Assembly (NCBI GenBank): GCA_033810155.1
Contig: JAPXKJ010000014.1
Span: 1-29,889, forward strand
DNA from: UBA3907 sp033810155
GTDB lineage: Bacteria > Bacillota > Sulfobacillia > Fermentithermobacillales > Fermentithermobacillaceae
Direction of reading: 5' to 3'
Length of the DNA: 29,889 nucleotides
The position numbers were made by a program, and so were the translations under genes. Of this stretch, positions 1-8,981 are shown in pieces; the stretch's first letter is position 1, and the number at the start of each line of letters is the position of its first letter. The notes under the pieces are model-generated. The model did no database searches. It was not told where the DNA came from and saw only the letters and a program-made list of their open reading frames with translations.

Positions 1-201
1 TTGCATCCTAGCTATTGGCGGAGTCTTATGAGTCTTGGCGTGAGGTCGCAGCCCTACGGTACCTTTTGACAGAAACTCCATCATCTTATCCATGTTACGT
101 TCCAAAATGTCTAGATCCACGACCAACGCAGGAGTTTCGACTTCGAATACACTTTTGCCCACCGAAGTATCAAGTTGTCGTTTCTCCTTTTCTGTAAGCA
201 C
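1..201 (-). CDS. D-threonine aldolase / D-serine dehydratase-like PLP enzyme, N-terminal part
   Basis: This is the 5' end of a gene that runs off the left edge of the window; 67 codons are visible. It starts at GTG, seven bases after a GGAGG Shine-Dalgarno (209-213). The protein contains ETPALVVDLDILERN (about residues 22-36) and LRPHAKTHKTP (about 51-61). These are the opening strand and the lysine-bearing loop of the fold-type III (alanine-racemase-like) PLP enzymes of the D-threonine aldolase / D-serine dehydratase family. The lysine in HAKTHK (about residue 56) is the expected Schiff-base residue. Family members cleave or deaminate D-hydroxy amino acids in the cytoplasm, but the metal-binding and substrate residues lie outside the window, so the substrate cannot be assigned. 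It lies 49 bp downstream of the GTPase gene on the same strand. Confidence 0.8.
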   Translation of the reverse strand, partial: MLTEKEKRQLDTSVGKSVFEVETPALVVDLDILERNMDKMMEFLSKGTVGLRPHAKTHKTPPIARMQ

Positions 202-250
202 TTCAGTTCCTCCATTCTAACTGTCTACGCTAAGCCTGTCAAAAGACGGC

Positions 251-1228
251 CTAGGTATAAAACACTACTATGTCTCCGTCATGAAGGACATGGTCTCGCG
301 GAACCATCTGCCCTTCAAAAACGCCTTTGCCCCAAACTCGTGCATATCTGAGGTTCTGAGCAATCTCTTTATGTATAGCTTGGGCAGCTTCTAAGACTGT
401 TACCCCTTTATCCAAGACGAAAGGCTCTCGATAGTCCACTTTCTTACCCGGAGGGCGAGTGTACACTCGGATTTTCCCCAAAAGATCATAAAACAGTTTT
501 GAAGCTAAAAGATCTAATCCTTCTCCTGTAACAGCTGAACAAGGTATAATCTGTATTGTTTCGGGAATCACATCGCGTAGCAATTCAATCCGAGTTTCGG
601 CACCAGGCAGATCACACTTATTCGCAGCACAGATGGCCCGCTTTTCAGTAAAATCCAAGTCGCCCTCGTTTTTCAGGCGAACACTATTATCGTCCATAAA
701 CGCTATGAGGTTTTCTGCATGCTCTAGCACATCATCGTCACCTACATCAAGAACAAGCAAGATCCCGTCGGATAACCGCAACATCGCCCACATCCACGGC
801 TGTGCATTCTCGGAGGTGATAGGAGGCATGTCGATTAGTTGAATTTGAACGTTCTCCCACTGCGCCATGCCAGGCAAAGGCATCCTAGTAGTAAACGGGT
901 ATTCGGCAACCTCTGGATTGGCCCTGGACATGCTCTTAAGCATCATAGATTTACCTGAGTTAGGAGGCCCGACAAGAACTACTTGCCCTGCTCCTTCCTT
1001 TTCTATTCTGAAAAACTCCCGTCGCCTGGGCCCCTTCTTGCCCGATCTCATCTCGTTCCTCAGCTTTGATATCTTTCGCTTTATCTCCCCTTGCATCTTC
1101 TCAGTTCCTTTATGCTTCGGGATAGTAGCTAGCATCTCTTCGAGAGCGGCAAGCCTTTCTTCGTCAGTAATAGCCTCTCTATATCTTTTTTCGGCCTGAA
1201 TAAACTCAGGCCCTAAATTGGCCGGCAC
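251..1228 (-). CDS. DRG/Obg-superfamily GTPase with C-terminal TGS domain
   Basis: A 325-residue cytoplasmic GTPase resembling the DRG group. Residues 1-75 form a charged helical region including IPKHKGTEKMQ, like the N-terminus of archaeal and eukaryotic DRG proteins. The G domain follows: G1 GPPNSGKS (87-94), a PFTT segment in the switch I/G2 area (111-114), G4 NKCD (203-206) and G5 SA (231-232). A TGS domain (about 254-325) ends the protein and probably binds RNA or the ribosome. The G3 motif reads DMPP (133-136), so the usual glycine of DxxG is proline, which is unusual. The GTG start has an AAGGAGGTGAT ribosome-binding site eight bases upstream. The gene lies about 95 bp downstream of addA with no clear terminator between. 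The molecular role is not established; a ribosome-associated function is inferred from TGS. Confidence 0.85.
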   Translation of the reverse strand: MPANLGPEFIQAEKRYREAITDEERLAALEEMLATIPKHKGTEKMQGEIKRKISKLRNEMRSGKKGPRRREFFRIEKEGAGQVVLVGPPNSGKSMMLKSMSRANPEVAEYPFTTRMPLPGMAQWENVQIQLIDMPPITSENAQPWMWAMLRLSDGILLVLDVGDDDVLEHAENLIAFMDDNSVRLKNEGDLDFTEKRAICAANKCDLPGAETRIELLRDVIPETIQIIPCSAVTGEGLDLLASKLFYDLLGKIRVYTRPPGKKVDYREPFVLDKGVTVLEAAQAIHKEIAQNLRYARVWGKGVFEGQMVPRDHVLHDGDIVVFYT

Positions 1229-1323
1229 GCAAGATCACCTCCTTCTCCCTTGTTTACTTGTCCATATACCTATCAATACACTCTTTGAGATTCACATGTG
1301 CGACCTGCGCTTAGATTCGCCGG

Positions 1324-4300
1324 CTAGATCTTCCTCACTCCGCTTATGCCTTTGAGATAGTTACGCCAATCGATCTCGACTTCTTTCCCCAAAGTCAGGA
1401 AACATATTACCGAACGTAGAACGGATCTTGCAAAAATGACCTCTGCAGCGTGAGAATACAGGGCAATCTGAGGCGCATAGATATCTGCGGTGCTAAGCAG
1501 TTCATCTAGGGTTATCGAATCTGTCTTGTAGTCTAGTATCGTAAGGCCGCCTTCATTCTCTATGAGGACGTCAATTATACCTTGCACCACAATATAGTCC
1601 TTTCTATCAGAAAACTCCTGAGATTCTCCATGAATGCCCCCTTCAAAGATAGGAACCACCCTGGCTGCATCCCCAAACGCCTCTTCGACCATTTCCACAT
1701 CAAGTCTCATAGTAAAAGGAACTTCCCGCCTTACACGCTCCGGCGATGCTAGGAGCATCCGGCCTGTTGGCGATCGGAAAAACTTCGAAAGCATTGAAAC
1801 ATCCTCATCTAGTATATGCTCCTTCACAAGAAACCCTGTATCGGATAATCTTTCGATCTCATCTCTTATACTCGTTTCACTCATCGGTAGATTTAGGTTG
1901 ATCCTAGCTAGAAGAGCATGAACTGCAACCCCTCTTTCCACTCCGGTAGGCCCTTTGCGTCCGGTGAACGCAAGCCGCTTGGTCGGAGAAGGGACAAACT
2001 GGATAGCCTCTTCATCGAGAATGAACCTAGACTTAAGCTCTCCAACACTCATTTTTGCAGGCGTCGAAGTGAATGGCCTATAGCCATAATTCCACTCCAA
2101 CCTACGCTTGACCTCAGAAAAGACAGCTTCGTCTGCTGGAGAACTGAGAGGTGCTAGATTCTTTAAGTCATTCCACTTGAGTGAAGACTCATGGCTAGTT
2201 CTCGCAAAAGGTTCGGGTACTCGGCCACCCCCCTCTACCCCATAGAGTTCTAGTTTGAAAGGTATATCCTCCGGGATCTCCAAAGTTCGCCACGAAGTTC
2301 TCGAATCTACCTCTCTAAGTAAGAGGGGAACGATCCAATCCAAATAGGTCTGTGCGGAAGATATATCCTTCTTATGCCATGTGTGGAGCTCTTTCTCCAG
2401 GTTATTGGCCGAGCCTACTAGGTACAGTTTCTCTTTGGCTCTTGTCATAGCCACATACAAAATACGCATTTCTTCTGCCAAATTGTCTTTGAGTATCTGG
2501 GACTTGTTCGCTTGATACGCCAAGGTCGGGTATTTTATCCTACAGCCCAGATCAGAAAACACCGCGCCAATCCCTAGATCTTTGTGAAAAAGGATATCCG
2601 GTCTGAGATCTTGCATATTGAATTTCTTGCCCAAATCAGCAACAAAAACGACTGGGAACTCCAACCCCTTCGCCCTATGGACAGACAAAACCTGAACGAC
2701 ATCTTCGCTTTCGCCTAGTGCTCTAGCCGTACCTAAATCTCCCTCGGATTCTTGTATCCTTTCTATGAACCTGAGAAAGCGAAAAAGCCCGTGACGACCG
2801 AAGCCATCAAAATCCATAGCACGGTTTACAAGGGCTCGCAGGTTCGCCTGTCTTTGAGATCCTCCTGGAAGTCCCCCAGCGTAATCATAATATCCCGTCT
2901 CTTTCAACACGGTCCATAGCGCATGGGCAAGGGGAACCCTTCTAAACATTGTGCGCCACGACTCAATCTGGTCTAAAAACTCAGAAACTGTCTTACTAAG
3001 ATTGATCACTTCTGACCGATCAATTTTTAGTCCAACACATCGATCAAAAGCAGCATTCTCCGGGTCCTGCCATAAGACTGAAAAGTCTTTCAGAGAGTCA
3101 TACAACTCTTCACGGGAGGCGAGCGCCTTTATGATCGCGATATCTCTGGGAGAAAGCCCTACCACGGGCGAACGCAGAACCGCAGCCAGGGGTATATCTT
3201 GTCTGGGATTGTCCACAACGGAGAGGATCGATAGACTCACTTCTATTTCTCTGGCTCTAAAGTAACCTGTTCCCAGCTCCGAATAAACCGGAATACCGCA
3301 TTTCTGGAAAATGTCCATTACAACATTGGCTCTGTCTTTCGTGGCGCGCATAAGAACCGCTATGTCCTTATATGTGCAATTCCTGTAGCGGCTCTGCTCA
3401 GAATCCCATACTAGAAAAGATGAATGGGGACCTACCAATTGATTTATCTTAGAGGCCATAACAAGGGCTTCTTTTTCTAGCGACTCGTACTCTTCAACGG
3501 TGTCGTCCAAATCGCTTATCGTATTGGCGAAAGCTGAGCTATCTCCTGCATTGTGGATGCTTCCATCTCCCGTCTCTTGCTTTTCAATCGCATTCGGAGA
3601 GCCATCCCGGTTTTGCCTCTCAATTAGCAAAACCTCAGCGGCGAGAGAACAATCCCCAGAAACATCTGGATATCGGGCACCTAAATTCAACCTACTATCG
3701 TCGGTGTAGTCAATCTCAGCTACTTCCTTTTTCATTATATTTTCAAATATATAGTTTACTGCATCAATGACTTCTTTTCTGCTCCTAAAGTTCTTGGAGA
3801 GATCAACTCTAGCGCCACAAGAACTCGAATCCACATAGCAGTCTTCACTTACGTGTTGGAAAGAGCGGTACTTCTCCAAGAATATCCTAGGTTCTGCTAG
3901 TCTAAAACGATATATACTCTGCTTTATATCTCCTACCATGAAAAGGTTGCTCTCTTGTGACACAAGAGATATGATTTCTTCCTGTATTGGATTTGTATCT
4001 TGGTACTCGTCAACAAAAACGTAATCAAAGTTCTCTCCAATTTCACGAGCCAGCCTTTGATCGTCCTGCTTCAAAATACTGAGACAGTATACCTCCAAGT
4101 CCGAAAAGTCTACCCCGCCCCTCAATTTCTTCTTTTCTGCAAATTCTTTATCCAGTTCTAAGACTAAGTCAATGAGACATCTCACATAAGGGGCCTGCCC
4201 AGCAATTTCCTGCAACAGTTCGCTGGAAGGCCTCATAAGAACGTTCTTAGCGGCGGACCTGAATTCGCGCTTGTATGCATTTCTATACTCCTTAGCCTTT

Positions 4301-5346
4301 TCCTGTAGTTCCTCGCTGACTTCACTAATCTTTTTTGTAGGAAGACTGGTAAATTGAAAGTTCCCAATGATTTCACGAATTGAACCAAGGATACCTATTC
4401 CTTGCTCCTGCAACCTAGCAAACTCCTCGTTTGGTCCTCGATTTCGATCCAGACCAGTAAGTACGGTCCTTGCCTCGTTTGCTAATTGACTCAGCTTCTC
4501 GAGATTCGACACTTCCTCGCTTATAACTGGTAAGTAGTGTTGAGGGCCATACGGTAAACAACATATCCTTTCCGCCTCCCGTGAGTACGACACCGCATGG
4601 TTCACATCAGAGATCAATGCATCCATCAGTACCCGGGACCACGGCAATGAAAGGAGGATCCCATCGAGATGATATAGCCTACTCTTGTCGTCCTCCTCCA
4701 GAACTCGTCCGATTTGAACAGCCAAGTTCTCGTACCAATCATATGCTTCTTCCAACCAGCCGTCAGCCGATGGTTGGGTTTTAGCAAAATCGTAAAGTCT
4801 TAGAACTATGCTTTTGAGTTCCTCGTCAACTCCTGACCCGCCATACATTTCAACCAAACTCACAAACGTCTCGTATCTTCCGGAGTCTTCCTGATACCAC
4901 CGTTCAAAAACATCATCCAGAGCCTCCAAACGCAGTAGCTCCGCTTCATGGGAATCTAAAACGCGGAACGTAGGCTCCAAATCCACAAGGTAGAAGTACC
5001 TCCTTATTACAGATAGGCAGAACGAATGGATCGTAGAGATCTGGGCTTGATCCATTAGAGATATTTGTCTCTGCACCCGTTCATCTAGAGGTTCAGATTC
5101 GCTGGCTTCTCGCAACGCTGTTCGGATCCTATCCTTGACCTCAATAGCGGCTTTCTCGGTGAAAGTGACCACCAAAAGCCTCTCAATATCGCAAGAGATG
5201 TCTTTGGAAAGCACCTGCCTTATTATCCTTTCAACAAGAACAGCCGTCTTGCCTGTTCCAGCAGCAGCCGAAACCAGCACATTTTTGCTTTTCACCTCGA
5301 TGGCAAGACGCTGCTCCGGTGTCCATTCCCTATTTCCAGAAACCAA
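1324..5346 (-). CDS. addA: ATP-dependent helicase/nuclease subunit A (AddA)
   Basis: The 1340-residue UvrD-like 3'-5' helicase plus nuclease subunit of the AddAB double-strand-break resection enzyme, the Gram-positive counterpart of RecBCD. Visible motifs are Q-motif WTPEQ (8-12), Walker A AAAGTGKT (27-34), Walker B DEYQD (about 446-450), the VLSVHRAKGLEFPVVFV helicase motif, the YVAMTRAKEKLYLVG motif VI and a C-terminal RecB-type nuclease motif LDYKTD (about 1271-1276). The length fits the family (about 1200-1350). It starts at TTG directly after the addB stop codon, with GGAGGG about nine bases upstream, so translation is probably coupled to addB. AddAB trims DNA ends until it recognises a Chi-like site and hands the 3' tail to RecA. 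Confidence 0.96.
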   Translation of the reverse strand: MVSGNREWTPEQRLAIEVKSKNVLVSAAAGTGKTAVLVERIIRQVLSKDISCDIERLLVVTFTEKAAIEVKDRIRTALREASESEPLDERVQRQISLMDQAQISTIHSFCLSVIRRYFYLVDLEPTFRVLDSHEAELLRLEALDDVFERWYQEDSGRYETFVSLVEMYGGSGVDEELKSIVLRLYDFAKTQPSADGWLEEAYDWYENLAVQIGRVLEEDDKSRLYHLDGILLSLPWSRVLMDALISDVNHAVSYSREAERICCLPYGPQHYLPVISEEVSNLEKLSQLANEARTVLTGLDRNRGPNEEFARLQEQGIGILGSIREIIGNFQFTSLPTKKISEVSEELQEKAKEYRNAYKREFRSAAKNVLMRPSSELLQEIAGQAPYVRCLIDLVLELDKEFAEKKKLRGGVDFSDLEVYCLSILKQDDQRLAREIGENFDYVFVDEYQDTNPIQEEIISLVSQESNLFMVGDIKQSIYRFRLAEPRIFLEKYRSFQHVSEDCYVDSSSCGARVDLSKNFRSRKEVIDAVNYIFENIMKKEVAEIDYTDDSRLNLGARYPDVSGDCSLAAEVLLIERQNRDGSPNAIEKQETGDGSIHNAGDSSAFANTISDLDDTVEEYESLEKEALVMASKINQLVGPHSSFLVWDSEQSRYRNCTYKDIAVLMRATKDRANVVMDIFQKCGIPVYSELGTGYFRAREIEVSLSILSVVDNPRQDIPLAAVLRSPVVGLSPRDIAIIKALASREELYDSLKDFSVLWQDPENAAFDRCVGLKIDRSEVINLSKTVSEFLDQIESWRTMFRRVPLAHALWTVLKETGYYDYAGGLPGGSQRQANLRALVNRAMDFDGFGRHGLFRFLRFIERIQESEGDLGTARALGESEDVVQVLSVHRAKGLEFPVVFVADLGKKFNMQDLRPDILFHKDLGIGAVFSDLGCRIKYPTLAYQANKSQILKDNLAEEMRILYVAMTRAKEKLYLVGSANNLEKELHTWHKKDISSAQTYLDWIVPLLLREVDSRTSWRTLEIPEDIPFKLELYGVEGGGRVPEPFARTSHESSLKWNDLKNLAPLSSPADEAVFSEVKRRLEWNYGYRPFTSTPAKMSVGELKSRFILDEEAIQFVPSPTKRLAFTGRKGPTGVERGVAVHALLARINLNLPMSETSIRDEIERLSDTGFLVKEHILDEDVSMLSKFFRSPTGRMLLASPERVRREVPFTMRLDVEMVEEAFGDAARVVPIFEGGIHGESQEFSDRKDYIVVQGIIDVLIENEGGLTILDYKTDSITLDELLSTADIYAPQIALYSHAAEVIFARSVLRSVICFLTLGKEVEIDWRNYLKGISGVRKI

Positions 5347-8300
5347 CTAGTCGTTCCCTCCCTTACCATAGTCTTCAATCAAACTCCAGATCTCCTTCTT
5401 TGGAAGGTTCCTCAGCACTCTGTATTCGTTCCCCTCAAGGAGAACATCAAAAACGCAAAACGGTTCAAACGGACAGTATCTGCATCCCCGTACCTTGTTT
5501 TTCAAAAATGGGGAAATGTCTATCCGGCCTGAGACTATCTCTTCAGAAATAGCAGTGATCTTCCGCATAACAAAATCGAGCAATGTCCTCATCTGGTCAT
5601 AGGATGCGACTGGCGAGTTAGCGCTCACGCCATCCTTGGTAAATCTAACGTTAACCAGATCTGACTGTGCCAAACTCGTAGTCTTGTCCATGAGCCTAAT
5701 CACATTCAAATCGTCTACAACAATGCCCGTCATCCTCAGTTCCTTACGTACTTCCTCTAGCGCAGATTCTCTGTCGCGAGGACCCTCCGTTCTAATAAAC
5801 GGATCCCTAATGGGCATATACAAGGCACCGGCAGGCTGAACATGGTTGAAGAAGTCACGAATCTCAAGACCATCTCCATCAACAAGGCACAGTAAGTGCT
5901 GGCTCTTGACTATCTTTTCCCACAGAGATAAGACAGCAGCCAGGTAAACCAGAAGCTGTAGAGACAACCCATGGTACACATCGGTTAGATCCAGCTTATC
6001 GCGACCTGACTTGTAATCTACAACTCGCAAAAAGACATTATCGCCCATCTTAGCAGCATCTATTCTATCGATGAGCCCTCGCACCAGAACTTGGCCATCT
6101 TCTGAAATGTTGAGTACAAGAGGCGGTATTTCTCCGCCTAGTCCGAACGGGACCTCAACCGCTATTGGCCTGAAGTCACCTCTTTTTGCATGTTGCAAAA
6201 ACACTTGTGCCGATCTTGTGAGAGTAGAACAAAGAGATCTGGAAACATGTCGGTAGCGAAAGGAGCTAAGAAACAGTTCGTTTTGAACCTTAGGAACCAT
6301 TTCCTCAACAATCTTTTCCATGATTCGGGTAGCATCCGAATCTTCCAGACTCTCAATTGGGACGCTTTCTGACATGATTCTAACAACAAATTCCTTCATC
6401 GCTTCATGGTAGAAGGTGCCCGCTTTAGCAGGATCGAGGCTGAAAACTTCCCGCTCCTTGAGGCCCAACCCGTCGCGTGCGAAGTGCTGGAATGGGCAAG
6501 TCTGAAACCGTTCCAACCTCGATACGCTAGTTCTTAGGGGTTTCCCATACAATTCTTCTGCCAAAGGTTTTTCCAGAGGTGCCACTACGTTCGAAAAACC
6601 TAAAGAACTCAGTATCTTCCTGGTCTTTTCTATTCTCGAAGGCTCAAGCATCCACCTATATGCCTCTTGCCAAACGACACCAGGAGCACTGCCATGGCGA
6701 ACTAATGACATACGCCGGGCGGTGAGCCCCCATACGCTCGCAGGAACCAAGTAATCGAGATCCTCTTCGATAGTCCCTGGGGGATCGAAAGAAGCGTAAC
6801 GCTCGCAAACGCAAACGGTGTCCTTAAGCCACCTTATAACAGGTGAAGGGAAAAGCGCTTTGCCATCACGATCTCCAAGGGAATATGATACGTAAAGTCT
6901 CTTTTTGGGTCGAGTAAGAGCCACATACACTAGATATTGCTCATGAAACTGCTTTACCCTCGATGCCGGCTCAAGGTTTATCCCTGTTTTCCAAAGAGCC
7001 TCTCTATCTTTATCAGTAAAAACCCCGTCTTCCCCTTGTTTCTTTGGTATTTCACCCTCTACTGCCCCTATTAGGAAAGTAACCTCACATTCAGGTTGTC
7101 TGGTCCTTTCCAGGCCGCCCACCAAAACTTGATCTAACGAAAGGGGAATGGCCCCCAGCCTTATGTCTTGGAGACCTGCATCAATAAGCAATGCATACGT
7201 CGTGACATCGCAAGGATGTTCTCCTAGGATTTCTACCACCTGCTCCAGAATCTCAATTGTCTTGTCCCAGATACCAGCGTGCTCAAGAGCAGCCATTAGG
7301 TCACCAGATGCTTCACACTCATCCTGCCACTCGGCAAGCGTAGAAGGGACATCAAGTTGCATCAGAAGGTCGTAGACTGCCATAGAAATCCTCTTGGCCG
7401 TAAGCCCTTCCTCGAGCAAATTAATCTCCGCCTTGTCATTTTTAGCGGCATAGGCATTTGTAAGTTTTGCGTAAAACTCGCCTAGCCCCATCATAGCCTG
7501 CTTCCTAACTGAATCTAGATCGTCATCGTCATCATGAACTTCCAAACCTTCTTCCTTGAAACTGGGCAAGAATCCTCGGCTATACCGCCAAGGTTCTGGA
7601 TCAAGCCATGTTTTCCCACGTATCCCACTAGCCAAAACGAAGTTCTCCAGCTTATCAATTGACGCCCTATCACAAGGCACGAGGTCTGTCTTCAAGTAGC
7701 GGAATACTGCATCGAACGAAAAGTCGGAGATAACTACGTCAAAAGCTGAGCGTATAAGTTCGGCCAGAGGGTGATGGGACAAAGAACTCTTTTCATCCAA
7801 AAAGAACGGGATATCGTGATCATTGAAAACCATTTTGATGAGATCCCTATGTTGTCCCAAGTCTCTCATCTCTACAGTTATGTCCCTAAATGCGAGTCCT
7901 TCATCTCGAACCAGTCTAGTAATCTCTCTCGCCACAAACTCTATTTCTGCTCGTGGATTTGCGGCAGTTACTACGAACACTCCATTGGAGCCGCTTATCG
8001 AATCGGCAAAACCCTGGGACAGAGTCCCAAAGCGCCTGCTTGAACGATCCCTATTTCTAAGAGTTAGCTCAACTTTCAGAAGGTCATCATTGAGGAACCT
8101 AGGCAAGACTCCATCTTCGCCGAGAAACAGAGTTCCTTCGACACGAATACCTCTTTCAATCGAAAGTCCCATGACCTTATCGTAGATCTCTCTTACGGGG
8201 TGAAATAAGCTCGTTTCTTTGGCCTTGTGCTGGATCTCTTCACGATCCATGCAAAGAGCCAAATTAACTTGGGAAGCTGTTTGCATGATCTCCCCGATCA

Positions 8301-8955
8301 TCTCGTATTCAGCAGGCGTGAACCCGGAAAACCCGTCTATCCACACGGTAGAACCCTTCACAAGATCGGATTCTCCGATTCTTGGGGTGGCAAGCCGCAG
8401 ATAATCGTCTGGATCTAGAAATCTATTTTCCACAAACTTCCTGTACTCACTATAGATCAATCTTATGTCAGATAACTTCTCAGACAGAAAGGGAACATCC
8501 TTGGCATCGTCTCCCAATTCAGCGACAAGATCATCGGGAGTTACTCCGTAGGCGCTGAACTCAGAAAAGGTACGAATTAACGTCTCCCTGAAACCAGGAT
8601 AGTCAGTCATAGGGCTATACACCATCAGTTTGTCCTTGCATTGCCACAATATCGACTGAACAGCCATACTGCGTCCAATTCGGGTTATGAAAGGAAGTGA
8701 ATATCCGCCAACCTCGTCTAATACCTGTAGCGCCAGACGTCTAAACCCCAGGATGTGAAGATCGGTGAAACCTCGCACCTTACCATCCTTGAGGATAGAA
8801 CTCTCCAGTTGGAATGTTGCTTGATCTGGAACGATCACAAGGACCGGAGGATTGTAAACTCCCTTGGCGCGAGATAAAAGACAATTGGAAACTGAATCGA
8901 CTATGTACTTTGTCTTTCCCGCGCCGGCAGGGCCGATTATGAAGCGTATTCCCAT
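5347..8955 (-). CDS. addB: ATP-dependent helicase/deoxyribonuclease subunit B (AddB)
   Basis: The 1202-residue partner of AddA. The N-terminus has an intact Walker A, GPAGAGKT (8-15). Helicase-like domains follow, with VALTRPKKRLYVSYS as the degenerate motif VI. The C-terminal RecB-like nuclease has VDYKSG (Asp about 980, Lys about 982), so both subunits carry a nuclease, as in Bacillus AddAB. Four cysteines form the iron-sulfur staple of this family: one in QTCPF (about C820) and three in a C-x2-C-x5-C set (C1158, C1161, C1167). ATG start; AGGATGG lies about nine bases upstream. In the known complex AddB recognises Chi and its nuclease cuts the 5' strand. It is preceded by rnj with only about 26 bp between, so it may be co-transcribed with the RNA-metabolism operon. 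Confidence 0.96.
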   Translation of the reverse strand: MGIRFIIGPAGAGKTKYIVDSVSNCLLSRAKGVYNPPVLVIVPDQATFQLESSILKDGKVRGFTDLHILGFRRLALQVLDEVGGYSLPFITRIGRSMAVQSILWQCKDKLMVYSPMTDYPGFRETLIRTFSEFSAYGVTPDDLVAELGDDAKDVPFLSEKLSDIRLIYSEYRKFVENRFLDPDDYLRLATPRIGESDLVKGSTVWIDGFSGFTPAEYEMIGEIMQTASQVNLALCMDREEIQHKAKETSLFHPVREIYDKVMGLSIERGIRVEGTLFLGEDGVLPRFLNDDLLKVELTLRNRDRSSRRFGTLSQGFADSISGSNGVFVVTAANPRAEIEFVAREITRLVRDEGLAFRDITVEMRDLGQHRDLIKMVFNDHDIPFFLDEKSSLSHHPLAELIRSAFDVVISDFSFDAVFRYLKTDLVPCDRASIDKLENFVLASGIRGKTWLDPEPWRYSRGFLPSFKEEGLEVHDDDDDLDSVRKQAMMGLGEFYAKLTNAYAAKNDKAEINLLEEGLTAKRISMAVYDLLMQLDVPSTLAEWQDECEASGDLMAALEHAGIWDKTIEILEQVVEILGEHPCDVTTYALLIDAGLQDIRLGAIPLSLDQVLVGGLERTRQPECEVTFLIGAVEGEIPKKQGEDGVFTDKDREALWKTGINLEPASRVKQFHEQYLVYVALTRPKKRLYVSYSLGDRDGKALFPSPVIRWLKDTVCVCERYASFDPPGTIEEDLDYLVPASVWGLTARRMSLVRHGSAPGVVWQEAYRWMLEPSRIEKTRKILSSLGFSNVVAPLEKPLAEELYGKPLRTSVSRLERFQTCPFQHFARDGLGLKEREVFSLDPAKAGTFYHEAMKEFVVRIMSESVPIESLEDSDATRIMEKIVEEMVPKVQNELFLSSFRYRHVSRSLCSTLTRSAQVFLQHAKRGDFRPIAVEVPFGLGGEIPPLVLNISEDGQVLVRGLIDRIDAAKMGDNVFLRVVDYKSGRDKLDLTDVYHGLSLQLLVYLAAVLSLWEKIVKSQHLLCLVDGDGLEIRDFFNHVQPAGALYMPIRDPFIRTEGPRDRESALEEVRKELRMTGIVVDDLNVIRLMDKTTSLAQSDLVNVRFTKDGVSANSPVASYDQMRTLLDFVMRKITAISEEIVSGRIDISPFLKNKVRGCRYCPFEPFCVFDVLLEGNEYRVLRNLPKKEIWSLIEDYGKGGND

Positions 8956-8981
8956 AGTTTAAAACCATCCTAGAAATGCAC

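Noticed and set aside
229..253. Hairpin at the end of the GTPase gene as a terminator
   Set aside because: About ten base pairs with a bulge form, but no T-run follows, and the next gene on the strand begins within 50 bp.
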